From contig JAHWJE010000035.1 of NCBI GenBank assembly GCA_019348575.1, positions 1 to 9,033 of the forward strand: DNA of 9,033 nt, read 5' to 3'. Of the stretch, positions 5,527-9,033 are shown piece by piece. Every line of letters begins with the position of its first letter. Position 1 is the first letter of the stretch. Below the pieces are notes generated by a model. That model was not told the origin of the DNA. It saw nothing but the letters and a program-made list of their open reading frames with translations, and did not search any database. The stretch is from Actinomycetota bacterium. GTDB lineage: Bacteria > Actinomycetota > Thermoleophilia > Solirubrobacterales > Solirubrobacteraceae. Both the position numbers and the translations under genes were made by a program.

Positions 5527-6179
5527 CCGTGAGACTCTTCGCCGGCCTGCGCGAGCACGCGGGGGCCGGCACGCTGGCGCTCCAGCTCGGCGACGGTGCG
5601 ACCGTCGCCGACGCGATCGCGCAGCTGCGCGAGGGCGCGCTGGCCGGCCTGCCCGAGAACGCGCCCTTCGTCGCCGCCGTCGCTCGCGAGTACGTCAAGC
5701 AGGACCATCCGCTGGCCGAGGGCGACGAGCTGGCGCTCGTCCCGCCCGTCAGCGGCGGCGCCGGCGAGGTCCTGCTGGCGCAGGTCACCGGCGACAAGCT
5801 CGATCCCGAGGCCGTGCGCAGGCTCGTCGCGCATCCGGCGACCGGCGCGACCGTCGTCTTCTGCGGCACGACCCGCGAGGTGCCGAGCCTCGAATACGAG
5901 GCCTACGTGGAGATGGCCGAGGAGAAGATCCGCGAGCTGGCCGAGGCGGTCGTCGCCGAGCACGGCCTTGCTGCGGTCGCCGTCGCACACCGCACCGGCA
6001 CCGTCGAGCTGATGGAGCCGAGCATCGTCATCGCGGTCTCCGCCGGGCACCGCGCCGAGGCCTTCGCCGGAGCGCGCGCACTGCTCGACGCGGTGAAGTC
6101 CCAAGCGCCGATCTGGAAGCAGGAGCACCCCGAGGACGGCCCGCCGGAGTGGGTCGCCGGGACCTTGCCGCAGCTCTGA
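5517..6179 (+). CDS. moaX: MoaD-MoaE fusion, molybdopterin synthase (MoaX-type)
   Basis: This 220-residue protein fuses both subunits of molybdopterin synthase, which adds the dithiolene sulfurs to precursor Z (cPMP). Residues 1-81 are a ubiquitin-like MoaD domain, starting VTVRLFAGLREHAG and ending in PPVSGG (G80, G81). Residues 83-220 are MoaE, with ATVVFCGTTR, LEYEAYVEMAEEKI, AHRTGTVEL, SAGHRAEAFAGARALLDAVK and APIWKQE. R120, K194 and K201 align with E. coli MoaE R39, K119 and K126. The MoaD diglycine must become a free C-terminal thiocarboxylate, yet here it is internal. Mycobacterium tuberculosis MoaX has the same layout and is cleaved after the GG, so cleavage is expected. MoaE is about six residues shorter than E. 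coli between R120 and LEYEAY. modA starts 36 bp downstream, so co-transcription with modABC is possible. Confidence 0.92.
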   Translation: MDVTVRLFAGLREHAGAGTLALQLGDGATVADAIAQLREGALAGLPENAPFVAAVAREYVKQDHPLAEGDELALVPPVSGGAGEVLLAQVTGDKLDPEAVRRLVAHPATGATVVFCGTTREVPSLEYEAYVEMAEEKIRELAEAVVAEHGLAAVAVAHRTGTVELMEPSIVIAVSAGHRAEAFAGARALLDAVKSQAPIWKQEHPEDGPPEWVAGTLPQL

Positions 6180-6191
6180 CCGCCCGCCTTC

Positions 6192-6216
6192 TGCACCTAT
6201 GCAAAGCTTAGGTGCA
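6192..6216. promoter_or_regulatory. Operator-like inverted repeat at the modA start
   Basis: TGCACCTA (6192-6199) and TAGGTGCA (6209-6216) are perfect 8-bp arms separated by 9 nt, centred in the only gap between moaX and modA. The second arm ends on the A of the modA start codon. The centre-to-centre distance of 17 bp is under two helical turns, suitable for a dimeric repressor. There is no T-tract, so it is not a classic terminator. By position, a molybdate-responsive regulator is the obvious candidate, but the sequence is not the E. coli ModE box and the regulator is unknown. Confidence 0.5.
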
Positions 6217-6998
6217 TGTGGAGAGCCGTTCGTTCGTCGTCAGTGCGCGCAGCGGCGCTGCTCGCCGCCCTCCTCGTCGCGGCCGGTTGTGGCTCCGATG
6301 CCGCAGGCGGCGACCGCCGCGAGGTCGTCGTCGCGGCCGCCACGTCGCTGAAGAGCGCCTTCACGAGCTACGGCGAGCAGTTCGCCGGCGCCGAGGCGCA
6401 GTTCTCGTTCGCGGGCTCGGATGAGCTTGCCGCGCAGATCCGCTCGGGCGCCCGGCCCGACGTCTTCGCCTCGGCGAACACGAAGCTTCCGGGCGCGCTC
6501 TTCGAGGAGGGCCTCGTCGAGCGCCCGCAGGTGTTCGCGAGCAACCGGCTCGTGCTCGCCGTCCCGGCCGGCGAGGCGAGGGTGCGCTCGCTCGACGACC
6601 TGACCGAGAAGGGCGTGACGATCGTCGTCGGGTCGCAGTCGGTGCCGATCGGCGCCTACACGCGCAAGGTCCTCGGCCGCCTCGACGCACCAGTGCGCGC
6701 GGGTATCCTCGCCAACGTGCGCTCCAACGAGCCCGACGTCGGCGGGATCGCGGCGAAGCTCACGCAGGGCGCGGCCGACGCCGGCTTTCTCTACCTCACC
6801 GACGTCGTCGCGACGAACGGCCGGCTGAAGGCGATCGAGCTGCCGGCGCACGTGCAACCGGACGTCGCCTACGCGGTCGCGATCGTCAAGGGGGCCGAAC
6901 ATCGCGCCCAGGCGCAGGCGTTCGTCGCCGGGCTGCTCGCCGGGCCCGGCGCGCGGGAGCTGAAGCGCGCGGGCTTCGGGCCACGGCCGGCGAAGTGA
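6216..6998 (+). CDS. modA: Molybdate ABC transporter substrate-binding lipoprotein ModA
   Basis: This 260-residue protein is the extracytoplasmic molybdate-binding component of ModABC. Residues 1-25 form a lipoprotein signal peptide: Arg-rich start, hydrophobic AALLAALLVAA, and lipobox VAAGC with C25 as the lipidated residue. The mature part follows the ModA pattern: AAATSLKSAF (40-49) and FAGSDELAAQI (65-75) carry the first oxyanion-binding serines (S44, S68), then RPDVFASAN, VPIGAYTRKVL (143-153), and GAADAGFLYLTDV (185-197) with Y193 as probable ligand. Length is normal. ATG 6216 gives a complete signal peptide; an inverted repeat touches it and there is no Shine-Dalgarno. The last four bases overlap the GTG of modB. 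Tungstate cannot be ruled out as a ligand, since ModA binds both oxyanions. Confidence 0.93.
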   Translation: MWRAVRSSSVRAAALLAALLVAAGCGSDAAGGDRREVVVAAATSLKSAFTSYGEQFAGAEAQFSFAGSDELAAQIRSGARPDVFASANTKLPGALFEEGLVERPQVFASNRLVLAVPAGEARVRSLDDLTEKGVTIVVGSQSVPIGAYTRKVLGRLDAPVRAGILANVRSNEPDVGGIAAKLTQGAADAGFLYLTDVVATNGRLKAIELPAHVQPDVAYAVAIVKGAEHRAQAQAFVAGLLAGPGARELKRAGFGPRPAK

Positions 6999-7795
6999 GC
7001 CGCGGGCGCTGGTTCGCCCCGGCGCTCGTCGTCGCCCTCGCCGTCACGCTGACGTTCCTCACGCTGCCGGTCGTCGCGATCTTCGTGCGCACGAGCCCGG
7101 CCAACCTGCTCGGCGCGCTCGACGATCCGGGCGTGCTGGCGGCGCTGTGGCTGAGCCTGCGCACCACGCTCGCCGCGATCGCGATCATCGTCGTCGTCGG
7201 GACGCCGGCCGCCTACCTGCTGGCGACGCGGGCCTTCCGCGGGCACGCGCTCGTCGTGACGCTCGTCGAGCTGCCGCTCGTCCTGCCGCCGGCGGTCGCC
7301 GGCGTCGGGCTGCTCGCCGCGCTCGGCCCGGGCGGGATCGTCGGCGGCGCGATCGACGACGCCGGGGTGCGGCTCGTGTTCGAGACCGCCGGCGTCGTCG
7401 TCGCGCTGACGTTCGTCGCCGCGCCGTTCTTCATCCGCGGCGCGCAGGCGGCCTTCGGCGCGGTCGACCGCTCGTGGCTGGAGGCCTCGCGCACGCTCGG
7501 CGCCGGCGAGGCGCGCACGTTCCTGCGCGTCGCGATCCCGGCGGCCGCGCCGGGGATGCTCGCCGGCCTGGCCCTCGCCTGGGGCCGCGCGGTCGGCGAG
7601 TTCGGCGCGACGCTGATCTTCGCCGGGTCGTTTCGCGGCCGCACGCAGACGGCGCCGCTTGCGATCTACGAACGCCTCGGGACGGCCTTCGACGCCGCGC
7701 TGGCGCTGTCGGCGGTGCTCGTCGCGGTGTCCGGCGCGCTGCTGCTGACGGCGAAGCTGCTGGGCTCGAGCGGGCTCGCGCGTGCTGCGCGTTGA
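6995..7795 (+). CDS. modB: Molybdate ABC transporter permease ModB
   Basis: This 266-residue inner-membrane permease forms the channel of the molybdate importer, normally as a homodimer. Hydrophobic segments at about 7-30, 50-77, 86-110, 130-150, 185-210 and 233-255 give the usual six helices. The EAA loop that docks on the ATPase is at 163-182 (EASRTLGAGEARTFLRVAIP), followed by GRAVGEFGATLIFAG (197-211), typical of ModB. LPLVLPPAVAGVGLLAAL (93-110) is another hallmark of the ModB/CysT group. The start is GTG 6995, overlapping the modA stop as GTGA, so the two are translationally coupled. The 3' end overlaps modC by 14 bases. ModB rather than CysT/CysW is supported by the flanking modA and modC. 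Confidence 0.92.
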   Translation: MSRGRWFAPALVVALAVTLTFLTLPVVAIFVRTSPANLLGALDDPGVLAALWLSLRTTLAAIAIIVVVGTPAAYLLATRAFRGHALVVTLVELPLVLPPAVAGVGLLAALGPGGIVGGAIDDAGVRLVFETAGVVVALTFVAAPFFIRGAQAAFGAVDRSWLEASRTLGAGEARTFLRVAIPAAAPGMLAGLALAWGRAVGEFGATLIFAGSFRGRTQTAPLAIYERLGTAFDAALALSAVLVAVSGALLLTAKLLGSSGLARAAR

Positions 7796-8846
7796 GGCTC
7801 GCACCGCGCTCGGCGGCTTCGATCTCGATGCCGCGCTCGAGGTCCCCGCGGGCAGCTGTCTGGCGCTGGCGGGGCCGTCCGGCGCGGGCAAGAGCACGCT
7901 GCTGAGGATCGCGGCGGGGCTGTTGCGCCCGCAGCACGGCAGGGTGACGTGCGGCGACGACGTCTGGCTCGACACGGCGAGCGGCCGCCAGCTCGCGCCG
8001 GAGCTGCGCGCCTGCGGCTACGTCTTCCAGGACTACGCGCTGTTCGGCCACATGGCGGTCTGGCAGAACGTCGCCTACGGGCTGCGCGGCATGGCGCGCG
8101 CCGAGCGCCGCCGCCGCGCCGAGGAGCTGCTCGCGCGCTTCGGCATCGCCCACCTCGCCGACGGGCGGCCGCGCACGCTGTCGGGCGGCGAGCGCCAGCG
8201 CGTCGCGCTGGCGCGCGCGCTGGCGCCCAAGCCGCGCGTGCTGCTGCTCGACGAGCCGCTCTCGGCGCTCGACGCCCGCACCCGCGCGAGCGCCTCGCGC
8301 GAGCTCGCCGGCGTGCTGCGCGACACGGGCGTGCCCGCGCTGCTCGTCACGCACGACTTCACCGAGGCGGCGGTGCTCGGCGATCGCGTCGCCGTGATCG
8401 ACGGCGGCCGGATCGTGCAGCAGGGCACCGCCGGCGAGCTCGCGGCGGCGCCGCGGTCGGCGTTCGTGGCCGACTTCACCGGCGCCGTCGTGCTGACGGG
8501 CGTGGCGCGGCCGGGCCGCGGCGACCTGACCGTCGTCGACCTCGACGGCGGCGGCATCGCCATGAGCACCGACCGGGGGACGGGCGCGGTCGCGCTGAGC
8601 GTGCATCCGTGGGAGATCTCGCTCGAGCCCGCCGGTGCGCGAGGCGAGGGGTCGGCGCAGAACCACCTCGACGCCGAGGTGATCACGGTGACGCACGTCG
8701 GCAACCGCGTGCGCGTCGGCCTGGCGGCGCCGCAGCCGCTCGTGGCGGAGATCACGGGCGCCGCGGTCGGCGGCCTGCACCTGGCGCCCGGCGTGAGGGT
8801 GACGGCCACCTGGAAGGCGACCGCGACGCGGCTGGTCAGCCTGTGA
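7782..8846 (+). CDS. modC: Molybdate ABC transporter ATP-binding protein ModC
   Basis: This 354-residue cytoplasmic ATPase powers molybdate import. Walker A is GPSGAGKST (residues 31-39), the Q-loop VFQDYALF contains Q83, the signature LSGGERQR is at 133-140, Walker B VLLLDEP (153-159) has catalytic E158, and the switch His is H191 in VTHDFTEA. The C-terminal part (about 236-354) resembles TOBE/Mop-type domains that bind oxyanions, with VLTGVARPGRGDLTV and then VITVTHVGNRVRVGL. This length matches ModC. The start GTG 7782 overlaps modB by 14 bases and gives a normal N-terminal strand (LRVEARTALGGFDLD); no Shine-Dalgarno is seen, so coupling to modB translation is likely. It is the last gene of the transporter operon. 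Confidence 0.93.
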   Translation: MLRVEARTALGGFDLDAALEVPAGSCLALAGPSGAGKSTLLRIAAGLLRPQHGRVTCGDDVWLDTASGRQLAPELRACGYVFQDYALFGHMAVWQNVAYGLRGMARAERRRRAEELLARFGIAHLADGRPRTLSGGERQRVALARALAPKPRVLLLDEPLSALDARTRASASRELAGVLRDTGVPALLVTHDFTEAAVLGDRVAVIDGGRIVQQGTAGELAAAPRSAFVADFTGAVVLTGVARPGRGDLTVVDLDGGGIAMSTDRGTGAVALSVHPWEISLEPAGARGEGSAQNHLDAEVITVTHVGNRVRVGLAAPQPLVAEITGAAVGGLHLAPGVRVTATWKATATRLVSL

Positions 8847-8874
8847 GCAGCTCGAGCGTCGCCGCGAAGCGCGT

Positions 8875-8928
8875 CCACGGCGCGAGCGCGGCGACACGGT
8901 ACCGACGCGATCGCGACGCGCGCCGTGG
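8875..8928. repeat. 10-bp inverted repeat after modC (terminator or operator candidate)
   Basis: CCACGGCGCG (8875-8884) and CGCGCCGTGG (8919-8928) are perfect complementary arms around a 34-nt loop, in the 94-bp gap between modC and the next gene. The loop contains two further palindromes, GGTACC (8898-8903) and CGCGATCGCG (8906-8915). It could end the mod operon as a hairpin without a T-tract, or be a regulatory region for the lipoprotein gene that starts 12 bp further on. Confidence 0.4.
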
Positions 8929-8940
8929 CATCCTCCCGGC

Positions 8941-9033
8941 GTGCCCCGCGCCATCATCGCGCCCGCGCTCGCCGTGGCGCTCGTGCTCGCCGCCTGCGGC
9001 TCGGACGACAGCAGCGCCGAGACGAGGACGGCG
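8941..9033 (+). CDS. Lipoprotein, N-terminus only (cut by window end)
   Basis: The frame from GTG 8941 is open for 31 codons to the window edge and reads MPRAIIAPALAVALVLAACG followed by SDDSSAETRTA. This is a textbook lipoprotein signal peptide: one Arg, a hydrophobic core, and lipobox VLAAC with C19 as the lipidated residue, then a Ser/Asp/Glu-rich linker. The protein is therefore exported and membrane-anchored. There is no Shine-Dalgarno; CATCCT (8929-8934) lies 6 nt upstream and could be a weak -10. The function is unknown because no mature domain is visible. It starts 94 bp after modC, so it may or may not belong to the molybdate operon. Confidence 0.7.
   Translation, partial: MPRAIIAPALAVALVLAACGSDDSSAETRTA

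Noticed and set aside
5511..6128. Possible N-terminal extension of moaB on the minus strand
   Set aside because: The frame is open upstream to 6128, but it lies opposite the well-supported MoaD-MoaE fusion and shows no similarity; the MoaB fold is complete from the ATG at 5510.
6869..7975. Long minus-strand open frame opposite modA, modB and modC
   Set aside because: It overlaps three well-supported plus-strand genes and has a repetitive Arg/Asp/Glu composition typical of a shadow frame.
7431..8957. 508-codon minus-strand open frame opposite modB and modC
   Set aside because: All ABC transporter motifs are on the plus strand, and the minus product is Arg/Ala/Gly-rich without recognisable domains.
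1..9033. Mobile element, CRISPR, tRNA or rRNA
   Set aside because: I saw no transposase or integrase motifs, no regularly spaced direct repeats, no terminal inverted repeats and no tRNA-like cloverleaf. GC content and codon use look even along the window.

Overview
The window comes from a very GC-rich bacterial chromosome with strong G/C third-position codon bias. Gene pairs often overlap by a few bases, and Shine-Dalgarno signals are mostly weak or missing. Together with the gene families present (a ChoD-like GMC oxidase, a MoaX-type MoaD-MoaE fusion and a TrkA_N/pore/TrkA_N membrane protein), this suggests an actinobacterium. A deep-branching soil lineage such as Thermoleophilia/Solirubrobacterales is my guess; it rests on codon and protein style, not on a search.

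Left part (1-3573): a small winged-helix DNA-binding protein (159-485) is followed by a two-gene flavo-oxidase unit. First comes an intact GMC oxidoreductase of the cholesterol-oxidase-like group (541-2109). Its stop overlaps by one base the start of a VAO/aldonolactone-oxidase-type FAD enzyme (2109-3573). That second gene is broken by two frameshifts, both of which look like one missing base. One lies on a run of six G directly before a UGA stop. The other lies inside a short perfect GC hairpin.

Middle (3653-4990): one membrane protein has an N-terminal degenerate TrkA_N-like domain, a two-helix K+-channel-like pore with a non-canonical filter (TVGPN instead of TVGYGD), and a C-terminal NAD-binding TrkA_N domain. 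It ends tail-to-tail against the next gene, with a 14-bp palindrome between the two stops.

Right part (5013-8846): a molybdenum block. A MoaB/Mog-type gene on the minus strand (5013-5510) diverges from a MoaD-MoaE fusion (5517-6179), with only 6 bp between the two start codons. A complete molybdate ABC transporter, modABC (6216-8846), follows as a tightly overlapping operon. A perfect 8-bp inverted repeat that runs into the modA start codon is a candidate operator. Molybdate imported by ModABC would feed molybdopterin made by MoaX and adenylylated by MoaB/Mog. The rest of the pathway (moaA, moaC, moeA) and any molybdoenzyme are outside the window.

Right edge (8941-9033): the first 31 codons of a lipoprotein, cut by the window end.

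I see no tRNA, rRNA, CRISPR array, insertion sequence or phage gene. The strongest candidates for a second look are the double-frameshifted oxidase with its slippery-looking first junction, the variant channel filter, the 6-bp divergent moaB/moaX start region, the modA operator-like repeat, and the recurring arrangement of a -10-like hexamer 6-8 nt before the start codon that suggests leaderless transcripts.
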